Program-made: the position numbers and the translations under genes
The notes under the pieces: generated by a model
Database searches by the model: none
Told to the model about the DNA's origin: nothing
The model's input: the letters and a program-made list of their open reading frames with translations, nothing else
Source of the DNA: Geminicoccus roseus DSM 18922
GTDB taxonomy: Bacteria; Pseudomonadota; Alphaproteobacteria; Geminicoccales; Geminicoccaceae
Reading direction: 5' to 3'
DNA: 64,000 nucleotides
Assembly (NCBI RefSeq): GCF_000427665.1
Contig: NZ_KE386572.1
Location: forward strand, 2,504,196-2,568,195
Part shown: positions 17,555-25,952 of the stretch, one piece after another
Layout of the letters: each line of letters starts with the position of its first letter
How positions within the stretch are numbered: position 1 is the first letter of the stretch

Positions 17555-18342
17555 CGGGCGGCCTCCTGGGTCGGCACGGAGCCTTGCCGCAGAAATGGTT
17601 TCAAGGAAATGTCCGGTTCCCGCCGAAGAATCTGGACCAATGGCACGGCGCCGCCGGCATCGGCGTCCAGGCCGACCGCCCGGATGATCCAGAAGATCCA
17701 TCAGCGGCCGGGCCAGGACGAGCCTGCCGGATGCTGGCGCGCACCTGCCCTTTCGCCCGTTCCCTGGTGGCGGCGCGGGTCGTCTTGCGCGGGACGATCA
17801 CGGTAGCTCGCGAGCAGCCGGCCGCCCGAGGGAGGCAGCTGGATGGACAGCCGGCGAAGGGCGCGAGCCCTGCCGGCTGTGCTCGATGACGGCAAGCTTC
17901 AGCCATGGCGACCTGGCGGCCGGCATACCGGTGTGCGGCTTGGCGCAAGGTCGTCGGCGCCGCTCGGCCGTGCTGCCGGGTACGCCTTCGGTGGAGCGAT
18001 CCCCCTGGCCTGCGTTGGGACACGGAGCAGATCTTCGTGGGCGGGGGCTCGCAGCAGGACCACGATCTTTGCGCGCGGCTGCTGCCGGACCCGGGCGACC
18101 GGGCGGTGAGGGCGGAACCGTGCGGTCAGCGTGCGCGTCGGGCTGGACCGGGACGGCCTGCAGGCTTCGAAGGATAGCAGGAGGGTCGGGGACCTGCGAC
18201 GTGCGCCCGGGACCGGGAGTCCCTGGCCGGGCCGATGGTGAGAGGCGCTTGGGAGCGGCTTGCCCGACAAGCGCTTTGGGCGATGCTGTGGTACGGCCGG
18301 TGCCGGTGCGGGACTGCGTGTCGTCATCCGGCTGAACCGCGT
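17555..18342. other. gene-free stretch upstream of PaiB-like gene
   Basis: About 790 bases between the PaiB-like gene and the first IS5-family remnant. No recognisable coding region, RNA or clear promoter is visible beyond the short leader of the PaiB-like gene. Frames on both strands are Arg/Gly/Pro-rich. Confidence 0.4.
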
Positions 18343-18419
18343 GCTCACTGACGGTCGGCAAAGTCGCCGAGGTGAGCAGTTCGTAGGTTGATCAGGCATG
18401 TCGTGGCTGGAGAGTGCCA

Positions 18420-19312
18420 TGCCTGATCGACCCTATCCTTCTGATCTGAGTGACGCAGAATGGACGGCGCTGGAGCCGCTTCTTCCGCCACCTTGTCGGC
18501 TCGGACGCCCGCCGAAGTGGCCGCGCCGGGTCATGGCCGAGGCCATCTTTCATCTGGTCCGCTCCGGCTGTGCGTGGCGCATGCGGCCGCGTCACTTTCC
18601 GCCGTAACCGACCGTCCGCTCGCAGCTTGCCCGCTGGCGTAAGGACGGTACGCTGCGGCGAATGCACGACCGGTTGCGTGAGCATGCTCGCGAGAAGGAT
18701 GGCTGAGATCGGGAGCCTTCCGCTGCCGTGATCAACTCGCAGACGACACGGACAACGGGTACAGGCGGCCCTGATCGAGGTTGCGATGCAGCCAAGAAGA
18801 CGTTTGGGCGCGAGCGCCATATCCTGGTGGACGTGTCGGGCCTGATCCTCCTGGCGCACATCCATGCCGCCAGCCTGCACGGCACGGTGGGCGCACGGCC
18901 GATGGTCGAGCTGGCGCCCATGGCGGCCTTGCCCCGGTTGGAGTTGGCCTGGGCGGAGGGCGCCTATACCGGCCCGTTCGCAACCTGGCTGGAGGGGGAA
19001 CGCAGCGCATGGAGGTCCCGTTCCACCGCCAGCGTCAGGCGTGGCGCTACGGACTGGAGGAACGGCCGGCAGGCTTCCACGTCCTGCCGCGCCGCCTCCA
19101 CGTCCTGCCGCGCCGCCTCCGCGGCCTGCTGGCCGCGGTCCCTTCGGGAAGCGGATCATCCGCCTGCTGGCGGATGATGGATCGTGGAGCGGACTTTCGC
19201 TTGGCTTTCCCGCTCACGTCGCCCTGCCCGGGACGATGAGCGGCTGCCCGAAACCGGCGTGGCGATGATCCATGCTGCCATGAGCCGGATCATGCTGCGG
19301 CGCATTGCGTGA
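18420..19312 (+). pseudogene. IS5-family transposase pseudogene, copy 1
   Basis: The reading frame begins at ATG 18420 with MPDRPYPSDLSDAEW and LEPLLPPPCRLGRPPKWP, the N-terminal domain of IS427-group transposases. A TAA at 18605-18607 replaces a Trp codon; a second stop follows after AREKDG; the frame then runs through GPDRGCDAAKKTFGRERHI and is shifted near 19005. The first DDE aspartate region reads VINSQT (AAC at 18734-18736) where VIDSQT is expected. The end, [14 protein letters not shown]-like and SRIMLRRIA, is recognisable in other frames. Confidence 0.85.
19114..19180. repeat. palindromic repeat element, copy inside IS5 remnant 1
   Basis: About 65 bases with two hairpins. The first is CCGCGGCC-TGCT-GGCCGCGG; the second, ATCATCCGCC-TGCT-GGCGGATGAT, is a perfect 10-bp stem with a 4-base loop. 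It interrupts the transposase frame between the FHVLPRR and VVERTF coding parts. A clear homologue lies at 27016-27083. Confidence 0.7.
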
Positions 19313-19439
19313 CCGGCCAGCGACTTTGCCGACAGTCAGTGAGCCTGACGTCTCGGACGGACCCTTGCTGGATGTCGGCAAAATCGTTGAGGTGGCCAGT
19401 TCGCAGGCTGATCAGGCATGCCCTCGTTGGGGAGCGCCA

Positions 19440-20175
19440 TGCCTGATCGATCATGCCCCTCCGATCCGGGTGACGCAGAATGGACGGCGCTGGAGCCGCT
19501 TCTCCTACCACCTGGTCGCCTGGGGCGCCCACCGAAGGCCGCGCCGGGTCATGGCTGAAGCCATCTTCTATCTGGTCCGCTCCGGCTGTGCGTGGCGCAT
19601 GCTGCCGCGTCACGTCCCACCGTGGCCAACGGTGCACTCGCAACTGACTGGCTGGCGCAAAGGACGGCACGCTACGGCGCGGCCGGACCTGGCCGGGCCT
19701 TCGATGCAGCCATGAAGACGTTCGGGCGCAAGCGGCACATCCTGGTGGATGCGTCGGGTCTGATCCTCCTGGCATGCATCCGCACTGCCAGCCTGCACGA
19801 CACGGTGGGCGCACGGCAGATGATCGAGGCTGTGCCCATGGCGGTCTTGCCGCGGTTGGAACTGGTCTGGGCGGAGGGCGCCTGTACCGGGCCATTTGCA
19901 ATCTGGCTGGAGAAGGAACGCAGCTGGCGTACGGAAGTCTCGTTCCACCGCCAGCGTCAGGCGTGGCGCTATGGACTGGAGAAGCGGCCGGCAGGCTTCC
20001 ACGTCCTGCCGCGCCGCCTCCGCGGCCTGCTGGCGGATGATGAATCGTCGACCGGACTCTCGCTTGGCTCTCCCGCTCACGTCGCCTTGCCCGGGACTAT
20101 GAGCGGCTGCCAGAAGCCGGCGTGGCGATGATCCACACCGCCACGAGCCGGATCATGCTGCGGCGCATTGCGTGA
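19440..20175 (+). pseudogene. IS5-family transposase pseudogene, copy 2
   Basis: The start ATG 19440 gives MPDRSCPSDPGDAEWTALEP, then a 2-base deletion (AAGTGGCCG in copy 1 reads AAGGCCG) shifts the frame into a stop. The segment carrying the first catalytic Asp is deleted. Later blocks are recognisable in other frames: AAMKTFGRKRHILVDASGLI, GARQMIEAVPMAVLPRLE and the 3' end SRIMLRRIA. It is non-functional. Confidence 0.8.
20015..20043. repeat. palindromic repeat element, truncated copy in IS5 remnant 2
   Basis: It retains the first arm (CGCCTCCGCGGCCTGCTGG) and the last arm (CGGATGATG) of the element in copy 1 but lacks the 38 bases between. The breakpoints fall in the repeated CCTGCTGG, consistent with slippage or recombination. 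Confidence 0.6.
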
Positions 20176-20208
20176 CCAGTCAGCGACTTTGCCGACAGTC
20201 AGTCAGGG

Positions 20209-20811
20209 CGCAGGAGGATAGGCTGATCGCGCGAGCAGGGGCGGCGGGTCGCAGTCCTGATCCGGTCACTGCCCGGAAAGCTTGAGCGCGGGGCGCAGCA
20301 GGGCCGGTGGGGCCAGGGCCGGCGAGGGCACAGGCCAGCCTGGGGGAGCGGGTTATCGTGCAAAGCGTGCCAGGGCTGGCGGACAAGGGCTGGCGGCGGC
20401 CCTGGAAGCCTTCGGGCTGGCTGGAGATCGCTATAGACGCGGATGGCGGAAGCCACCGACGGATGCCGGATCATCGCAGGGTGGGTTCCCGTGGCGCGTA
20501 AAGCGGTGCAGCGGGCCCGGCTGAGCCGCCCGATGACGGACCCGTCCGGCAATCGGGCGGCTCAGGAACTGGGGCAGCCAGGACGCGACGGATGCGGTCC
20601 GGGATCATCGCGGCAGAGATGCCGGTGCAATCCATCCGGCACGGGCCGGGGCAGAGCGCCTGGCGGCCGCATCCTGCATGGCAGGGGGTGGCCATGGCCG
20701 GGCGGGTGCGGGGCGCATCCCCGGCCCGGGGGAGACCGGTCGCGACCGGATGCCGGCGTCCGGCCGGCGGCCGCCCGAGCGAAGGGCGGCGCCGGCGGGT
20801 GGCCGCCGGGG
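20209..20811. other. gene-free stretch downstream of XRE regulator
   Basis: About 600 bases with no recognisable gene. It joins the IS5 remnants to the end of the XRE regulator gene. Frames are Arg/Gly/Pro-rich on both strands. It forms the right-hand end of the decayed zone. Confidence 0.4.
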
Positions 20812-21246
20812 TCAGGCGGCGCGCGGCTCGGCTGCGGGCAGCGGGCGCTGCAGGGAATGGCCCAGGATCCGCAGGATCGCTTCGGCCTGGTCCCAGGGCA
20901 GCGCCTGCTCCACCTGCAGCCAGACCCGGTTGCCGTCGTCGGCCAGGTGGCGCAGCGTGAAGCCGTGGCTCCTGCGCCCGGGCGGCAGGTCGGTGAGCGG
21001 CATCGGGATCAGTTCCTCCGGCCCGACCGACAGGGCCGCCGCCAGGCGGTTCAGGATCGCGGGGCCCGGCAGGTTCTTGCCGCGGATGTAGCCGCTGACA
21101 TTGTCGCGCCCGATCCGGGCGCGCCGCGCCAGTTCCGACTGGGTCCAGCCGCGCTCGCGCATCACGCCCTGCAGCCGCTGCGCGAATGCCGCCTTCATCG
21201 CCTCGTCGGCGCGGCCACTGTCGCGCCGGTCCTCTTCATTGCCCAT
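20812..21246 (-). CDS. XRE-family helix-turn-helix transcriptional regulator
   Basis: 144-residue DNA-binding protein. The HTH_3 domain spans about residues 22-75 (VMRERGWTQSELARRARIGR, VSGYIRGKNLPGPAILNRLA, ALSVGPEELIP). The C-terminal part (about 90-130, GNRVWLQVEQALPWDQAEAI) resembles a small dimerisation or ligand region of unknown type. ATG 21246 is preferred over 21315 because the bases between are unusually AT-rich and look like promoter sequence (TTGAATTAAACC). It is divergent from apaG. The target is unknown. Confidence 0.85.
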   Translation of the reverse strand: MGNEEDRRDSGRADEAMKAAFAQRLQGVMRERGWTQSELARRARIGRDNVSGYIRGKNLPGPAILNRLAAALSVGPEELIPMPLTDLPPGRRSHGFTLRHLADDGNRVWLQVEQALPWDQAEAILRILGHSLQRPLPAAEPRAA

Positions 21247-21459
21247 TTCGCCACCGTTCCATAGTCGGACACCGGCAACGTAATTCCACCTGAGGTTTAA
21301 TTCAACCTTTCTCATTCACGCTGGATGGTCATCCGGCGAACAAGATTGTCGAAATACGTCGCGACGGCGTGGTTGGTGCCGTGGTCGACCTGGACAGGGG
21401 GGGTGGACGACCCCAAGCTCTTGCGCGTCGCCTCATCGGATGAACAGGTGGCAACTGCC

Positions 21460-21852
21460 ATGTACAATGCCCTGACCCGCTCGATCGCCGTTTCCGTCGA
21501 ACCCTTCTTCGTCGAGGACCAGTCCCGGCCGGACGAACAGCGCTGGGTGTTCGGCTACCGGGTGAGGATCGCCAACCATGGCTCGGAGCCGGTGCAGCTG
21601 CTGGGCCGGCACTGGCGGATCACCGATGCCCGCGGCCGGATGATCGAGGTGCGCGGCGAGGGCGTGGTCGGCGAGCAGCCGCGGCTGGAGCCGGGCGAGA
21701 CGTTCGAGTACACCTCCGGCACGCCGCTCGCGACCTCCACCGGCATGATGCTGGGCAGCTACCAGATGGTGACCGACCAGGGCGAGGCGTTCGAGGTGTC
21801 GATCCCGGCCTTTTCGCTGGATGCGCCGGGCGCGCTGGCGACCCTGCACTGA
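21460..21852 (+). CDS. apaG: ApaG (CorD) protein
   Basis: 130-residue protein with a fibronectin type III-like fold. ApaG is linked to cobalt and magnesium homeostasis and Ap4A metabolism in enterics, but its molecular role is unsettled. Family motifs are present: VEPFFVEDQSRPDEQRWVFG, YRVRIANHG, LLGRHWRITDA, EVRGEGVVGEQP, and the end pattern GMMLGSYQMVTDQGE. ATG 21460 gives the usual length (about 125-130) and has AGGTGG upstream; in-frame starts at 21325 would add a non-family extension. Confidence 0.95.
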   Translation: MYNALTRSIAVSVEPFFVEDQSRPDEQRWVFGYRVRIANHGSEPVQLLGRHWRITDARGRMIEVRGEGVVGEQPRLEPGETFEYTSGTPLATSTGMMLGSYQMVTDQGEAFEVSIPAFSLDAPGALATLH

Positions 21853-21924
21853 TCCCATCCCGCTCGATGGGCGCGCCGGCCGGCGATGCCTGAGCACTGC
21901 CGGCCCCCTCGTCCTGGAGCGGCC

Positions 21925-23298
21925 TCAGCGGGCTAGGGTGACCTCGACCAGGGTCCCGCCGCCTTCCCGGTCGCGTAAGGACACCTCGCCGCCATGCGCC
22001 CGGACGATCCCGCGGGCGAGCGCCAGCCCCAGCCCGGTGCCGCCGGTGCTGCGGGAGCGGGAGGTCTCCAGCCGGAAGAACGGCTCGAACACCCGCTCGC
22101 GCATCTCCAGGGGAATGCCGGGGCCCCGGTCGGCGATGGTCATGCGGACCTGGCGCGGGTCGGCTGCCAGCGTCACCTCGGCGCAGGTCCCGTAGGTCAC
22201 CGCGTTGGCCAGGAGATTGTCGACCGCGCGGCGCAGGGCGGTCGGGCGGCCGCGCAGCACCAGCCGGTCCGGGCCCTCGTACTGGGCCTCGCGGCCGGCA
22301 TCGGACAAGTCGTCCACCGCGGTGCGCACCAGCGCCGCGAAGTCCAGGTCGGTCGCCTGCTCCACCCCGGCCACGTCCTTGGCATAGGCCAGGGTCTCGC
22401 GCAGCATCGTCTCCATCGCCTGCACGTCGTTCTTGGCGCGGCTGCGCGCCTGGTCGTCGGGGAGATCCTCCAGGCGCAGGTGCAGCCGGGTGAGCGGCGT
22501 GCGCAGATCGTGGGCGATCGCCGCCAGCATCGAGTTGCGCTCGGCGAGCAGCTCGCCGATCCGCTGGCGCATCCGGTTGAACGCGGCGGTGGCCCGCCGG
22601 ATCTCCGGCGGCCCGCTTTCCCGCAGGGGCTCGGCGGGCAGGCCGGCGGCGAAGCGGTCCGAGGCCACCGCCAGCGCGGTGACCGGGCGGGTGATCCGCC
22701 GGAACAGCAGCCAGGCGATCAGCGCGGCGCCGCCCACCACCGCCAGCACGATCAGGATCGCCCGGCCCAGCCAGAAGCGCGACAGCGTGTCGGCCGGCAC
22801 GGTGAAGATCAGCCAGGTGCCGTCGTTCTGGCGGATGCCGACCTCGTAGCGGGCGAAGGACGGCAGCAGGTCCGGCGGGCCCTCGCCGCCGTCCCGCGGA
22901 CCTTCGCGATCGACCTGGCGCAGCACCATCTCGCGGCCGAGGAACACGCCGGAGGGGTGGCGCGCCATCAGCCTGGCCAGATGGCGGTCCAGCCGGGGAT
23001 CGTCGGTCGGCCGGCCGCGCGGCTCGTCGAGAAGGCGCACGAGCAGGAGCGGCCCGGAGATCGCGCGCAGCGCGATGCCCAGTTCCGACGGCGGCAGCCG
23101 GTCGACCAGGAGCTGGGTGGCGGCCATCCGATCGATGGTCGCCAGGCGGACGAAACGGCGCGCGGTGTCGGCGCGCTCCCAGAAGGTCCAAGCCGCCGCC
23201 AGCGCGATCACCAGGGCAACCACGCTCACCGCCAGCAGGACCAGCCGCGTGGTCAGGTTGGCCGGGGCCAGCCAGTGCTTCAGGCTTTCCGGCAGCAT
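21925..23298 (-). CDS. two-component sensor histidine kinase (EnvZ/CpxA type)
   Basis: 457-residue inner-membrane kinase. Two membrane segments (about 19-39 and 178-199) flank a periplasmic sensor region of about 140 residues. Then follow HAMP (about 200-255), HisKA with phospho-acceptor His263 in AAIAHDLRTPLTRL, and an ATPase domain with the N box VDNLLANAV, G1 DRGPGIP and G2 GGTGLGLAL. ATG 23298 has GGGAGGCC upstream. It lies 37 bases after the response regulator gene. A Spy/CpxP-like gene diverges from the pair, so the signal may be envelope stress; this is inference. Confidence 0.93.
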   Translation of the reverse strand: MLPESLKHWLAPANLTTRLVLLAVSVVALVIALAAAWTFWERADTARRFVRLATIDRMAATQLLVDRLPPSELGIALRAISGPLLLVRLLDEPRGRPTDDPRLDRHLARLMARHPSGVFLGREMVLRQVDREGPRDGGEGPPDLLPSFARYEVGIRQNDGTWLIFTVPADTLSRFWLGRAILIVLAVVGGAALIAWLLFRRITRPVTALAVASDRFAAGLPAEPLRESGPPEIRRATAAFNRMRQRIGELLAERNSMLAAIAHDLRTPLTRLHLRLEDLPDDQARSRAKNDVQAMETMLRETLAYAKDVAGVEQATDLDFAALVRTAVDDLSDAGREAQYEGPDRLVLRGRPTALRRAVDNLLANAVTYGTCAEVTLAADPRQVRMTIADRGPGIPLEMRERVFEPFFRLETSRSRSTGGTGLGLALARGIVRAHGGEVSLRDREGGGTLVEVTLAR

Positions 23299-23335
23299 TG
23301 CCGGCCTCCCTGGCCGGGTCCCCGTCCCGCCAGGC

Positions 23336-24067
23336 TCATGCCTGGGTGACCGGGACCGACAGGACATAGCCGCCGCCCCGCACCGTCTTGATCAGCTGCG
23401 GCTCCTTGGGATCGTCGCCGAGCTTCTTGCGCAGCCGCGAGAGCAGGACGTCGATGGAGCGGTCGAACGGATGGGCCTGGCGCCCCTTGGTCCGGTCGAG
23501 CAACTGGTCACGGGTCAGCACCCGGCCGGCCGCCCCCGCCAGCACCAGCAGAAGGTCGAACTCGCCGCCGGTCAGCGGCACCAGCACCCCGGTGGGATCG
23601 CGCAGCTCGCGCCTTGCCGGATAGATCAGCCAGCCGGAGAAGCGCAGGGTCGGCTCGGTGACCGCCCCGTCCTCCGCCCCGCCGGCATCGTCCTGCCGGG
23701 TCCGGCGCAGCACCGCCCGGATCCGGGCCAGCAGCTCGCGCGGCTCGAACGGCTTGGCGAGATAGTCGTCGGCGCCGATCTCCAGCCCGACGATGCGGTC
23801 CATCGGGTCGGCCAGGGCGGTCAGCAGGATGATCGGCAGGGAGGGCTGCTCGGCGCGCAGCCGGCGGCAGGCGGCCAGCCCGTCCTCGCCCGGCATCATC
23901 ACGTCCAGCACCACGAGGTCGACCGGCTCGGCCGCCAGCAACTCGTCCATGGCGCGCGCGTCCTCGGCGGTGCGGACCGCGAGGCCGTGGCGCGACAGGA
24001 AGGCGGCGACCAGGTCGCGGATTTCCTGGTCGTCGTCGACCACCAGCACGATGGGATTGGTGTCCAT
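23336..24067 (-). CDS. two-component response regulator, OmpR family
   Basis: 243-residue regulator. The receiver domain (1-120) has the acidic pocket DDD at 11-13, phospho-acceptor Asp55 (LVVLDVMMPGEDG) and Lys105 (LAKPFEPRELLARIR). The winged-helix DNA-binding domain (about 140-240) ends in the family pattern RSIDVLLSRLRKKLGDDP and IKTVRGGGYVLSV. It is first in the operon with the histidine kinase. The 174-base divergent region to the Spy-like gene is its likely target and autoregulatory site. Confidence 0.95.
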   Translation of the reverse strand: MDTNPIVLVVDDDQEIRDLVAAFLSRHGLAVRTAEDARAMDELLAAEPVDLVVLDVMMPGEDGLAACRRLRAEQPSLPIILLTALADPMDRIVGLEIGADDYLAKPFEPRELLARIRAVLRRTRQDDAGGAEDGAVTEPTLRFSGWLIYPARRELRDPTGVLVPLTGGEFDLLLVLAGAAGRVLTRDQLLDRTKGRQAHPFDRSIDVLLSRLRKKLGDDPKEPQLIKTVRGGGYVLSVPVTQA

Positions 24068-24241
24068 GGCGCGGATCCTAGCGGGCCCGGAACGGTTGCG
24101 GCAGGGGGCGTTGCACTTCGTCACAATCCTGCGATCGGCCGCAACGAAGGGCGGCGGATCAGCCTGCAGCGTTACATGCGGCGACATTGGCGGTTCACGG
24201 CAGGCTGCCAGTCTTGGCGCACACCAACCGAGGAGATGACC
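24068..24241. promoter_or_regulatory. divergent control region of two-component system and Spy-like gene
   Basis: 174 bases between back-to-back starts. In divergent kinase/regulator and CpxP/Spy pairs the regulator normally binds here. I see a GC-rich region with partly repeated TTGC/GGCGA elements (around 24100-24110 and 24180-24195) but no unambiguous direct repeat or promoter boxes. The GAGGAGATGACC site at 24231-24241 is the ribosome-binding site of the Spy-like gene. Confidence 0.4.
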
Positions 24242-24742
24242 ATGCGCAACTGGACCGCTGCCGGCCTTGGCGCCATCGCCACCGTCGCCCTGATCGGCGG
24301 CGCCAGCGTCGTCGCGGCGCCGCCGGACGGCAACCGGGGCGACCGGCCGATGCACGAGGTGCGGATGAAGCACGGGCGCGGCGGGATGCTGGGCGCCTTC
24401 TGCGGCCCTGCCGCCGGCGAGCGGCTGAGCGAGCGCCTGACCGCCTTCGAGAGCTTCGCCAAGTTCGAGGGCGAGCAGCAGACCAGCTGGGTGGCGCTCC
24501 GCGACACGCTCACCGGAGCGCAGCCGCGGGTGCAGGCGATCTGCGCCGAGCTTCGCGACCTGCGCAGCGGCAATTCGGTGGAGAAGCTGACCACGGTCGA
24601 GGAGGTGCTGGGCGAGGCCGCGGCGATCGCGGCGGACGTGCGGCCGGCCTATGCCACGTTCTACGAGACCCTGGACGAGGCGCAGCGCGACACCCTGGAC
24701 AAGATGTTCGAGCGCCCCGGCCGCTTCATGCACCGCCGCTGA
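24242..24742 (+). CDS. Spy/CpxP-like periplasmic protein (LTxxQ family)
   Basis: 166-residue exported, helical protein. The signal peptide ends near residue 26 (VVAAPP). The mature part carries a late LDEAQRDTLDKMF segment, the LTxxQ-type signature of Spy/CpxP ATP-independent periplasmic chaperones, and conserved Cys pair positions (FCGPAA, AICAEL). It is divergent from a two-component system, as cpxP is from cpxRA, so it is a probable regulon member that buffers misfolded envelope proteins or damps the kinase. Confidence 0.8.
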   Translation: MRNWTAAGLGAIATVALIGGASVVAAPPDGNRGDRPMHEVRMKHGRGGMLGAFCGPAAGERLSERLTAFESFAKFEGEQQTSWVALRDTLTGAQPRVQAICAELRDLRSGNSVEKLTTVEEVLGEAAAIAADVRPAYATFYETLDEAQRDTLDKMFERPGRFMHRR

Positions 24743-24753
24743 CCGGCTCCCTT

Positions 24754-24795
24754 CCGGCCGGCCGCGCTTCCCCGAAGTGCCGGCCGGCCGGCTTT
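24754..24795 (+). terminator. hairpin after Spy-like gene
   Basis: Twelve bases after the stop. Outer arms CCGGCCGG (24754-24761 and 24780-24787) enclose a smaller CTTC-CCC-GAAG hairpin, followed by GGCTTT. It is a plausible intrinsic terminator with a short T run. Confidence 0.5.
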
Positions 24796-25037
24796 GGCGC
24801 ACGATGCTGTTACTTCAGAACGAACTCCGGCAGGCCCGGCCGGATTCGACTCCCTGCCAAGCCGGATTCCCGCCTATACTGACGGGATTGCTGAGCTGCG
24901 AGCCGGTGCGGTCGTCTTTGGCCGGCACCGGCGGGATGCCCGCCGGTTGTGTCCCGGCCGCCGCGTCCGCAGCGCGGTCATCCAACCGGCTGCGGACCTT
25001 AACGTTCTTGTAACAGATCGCTGGTAAGACCATATTC

Positions 25038-25289
25038 ATGAGCATGAATCGTAAACCATCCGTTTTGCATGACCTCCTCCGCGAGTGGCCCTATGCCGCC
25101 GACAAGACTTCGCTGGTCCGGGCCCAACTCGACCGGCGCGATCCGATCGACCGGATCGAGGAGGAGGAAGTCGGTCGACTTCTCTTTGAGCTGACCAACC
25201 AGGGGCCCGAGCTGCGCCCGGCGATCGCCGCGGCCCTGACCGGACATCGCTGGCGCCACGCCGCCGATTCGATCGCCAGGTCGGGCTGA
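25038..25289 (+). CDS. small hypothetical protein
   Basis: 83-residue soluble, charged, probably helical protein with no recognised domain. Composition is protein-like (balanced Asp/Glu/Leu/Ile; RIEEEEVGRLLFELTNQGPE), unlike the Arg/Pro-rich shadow frames around it. Upstream sequence at 24990-25035 is relatively AT-rich (TTAACGTTCTTGTAAC) and suits a promoter, but no strong ribosome-binding site precedes the ATG; a second ATG two codons later is possible. No operon partner. Confidence 0.6.
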   Translation: MSMNRKPSVLHDLLREWPYAADKTSLVRAQLDRRDPIDRIEEEEVGRLLFELTNQGPELRPAIAAALTGHRWRHAADSIARSG

Positions 25290-25952
25290 CGGTTCGCCAG
25301 GTGCTCTGGCGAACCGGCCAGGCCTTGCCGGTGCCGGCCCGATGCCGGAAGCGGGCTCTGGCTGCGGGGTCACCCGGCCACGCCGCAGTCTGCAGGGAGC
25401 GTGGCTGAAGGGGCGGGACAAGGTTCCGGCCGGTCCGCCCAGGCCCCGCCGCCATGCCCGCAGCCCTGACGGAGGATGGCGGCCAAGCGGTGGGCAGCCC
25501 GTGAGCCGGTCGTGGGAGCGGACTTCGCGCCGGCCGACCCTGGAACCCGATGGCCGAGCATCGTCGCGCTCCAGGTGCGATCTCGGACGGGGTCGGTGCC
25601 AGGAGCGGCGGCGGCCTGCCTTGGCCGGCCTCCTTTGGGCTCGTTCTCGCCGTGCAAGCCGGTTCCCGACAGGGCCGGTGCCAGGAAGGGCATTGGCCGA
25701 CCGTGTCGGGGTTTATCGGCCACCCGGCTCCGGAATGATGAGGTCGGCATCGTCCGGCCTTTGGAGCCAGGAGCACGTATCCACCCAGGCTCAGAACTGT
25801 TTCTGGCGAGATCCTGGCGTCCGGAACCATGCCGGCCGGCGCTGGCAGGCCGCTGAACGCGAGATCCTCGCTGGTGACGGTGACGCCTGCGTCTGTCTTC
25901 TCATAAACCGGAGAGGCGGGCAGGGCTTTGCGCGAGTTTCCGGTTCCGGATG

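Larger units (their letters stand above)
18343..19344 (+). mobile_element. IS5-family (IS427-like) element, degenerate copy 1
   Basis: About 1.0 kb bounded by inverted repeats at 18343-18366 and 19321-19344 that match at 23 of 24 positions (GCTCACTGAC-GTCGGCAAAGTCG type). It contains a wrecked transposase gene on the plus strand. Towards its 3' end it holds a 21-bp tandem duplication (about 19077-19118) and a 65-base palindromic element that also occurs near 27.0 kb. A second copy of the same IS lies directly downstream in the same orientation. Confidence 0.85.
19362..20208 (+). mobile_element. IS5-family element, degenerate copy 2
   Basis: About 850 bases, with terminal inverted repeats at 19362-19386 and 20184-20208 matching at 20 of 25 positions. 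It is a shortened relative of copy 1, in tandem and the same orientation, 17 bases away. Relative to copy 1 it lacks about 117 bases in the middle of the transposase gene (after RKDGTLRR) and 38 bases of the palindromic element, which look like a deletion between two CCTGCTGG direct repeats. Confidence 0.8.

Noticed and set aside
17884-18361. Possible regulator gene upstream of the PaiB-like gene
   Set aside because: No frame shows an HTH or other motif; composition matches non-coding GC-rich DNA.
14748-20208. Prophage or integrative element
   Set aside because: No integrase, capsid, portal, relaxase or tRNA-associated att duplication is seen; only IS remnants and one PaiB-like gene.
20812-21315. 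Toxin-antitoxin pair at the XRE regulator
   Set aside because: No toxin-sized partner gene is adjacent on the same strand; the downstream side is gene-free and apaG is divergent.
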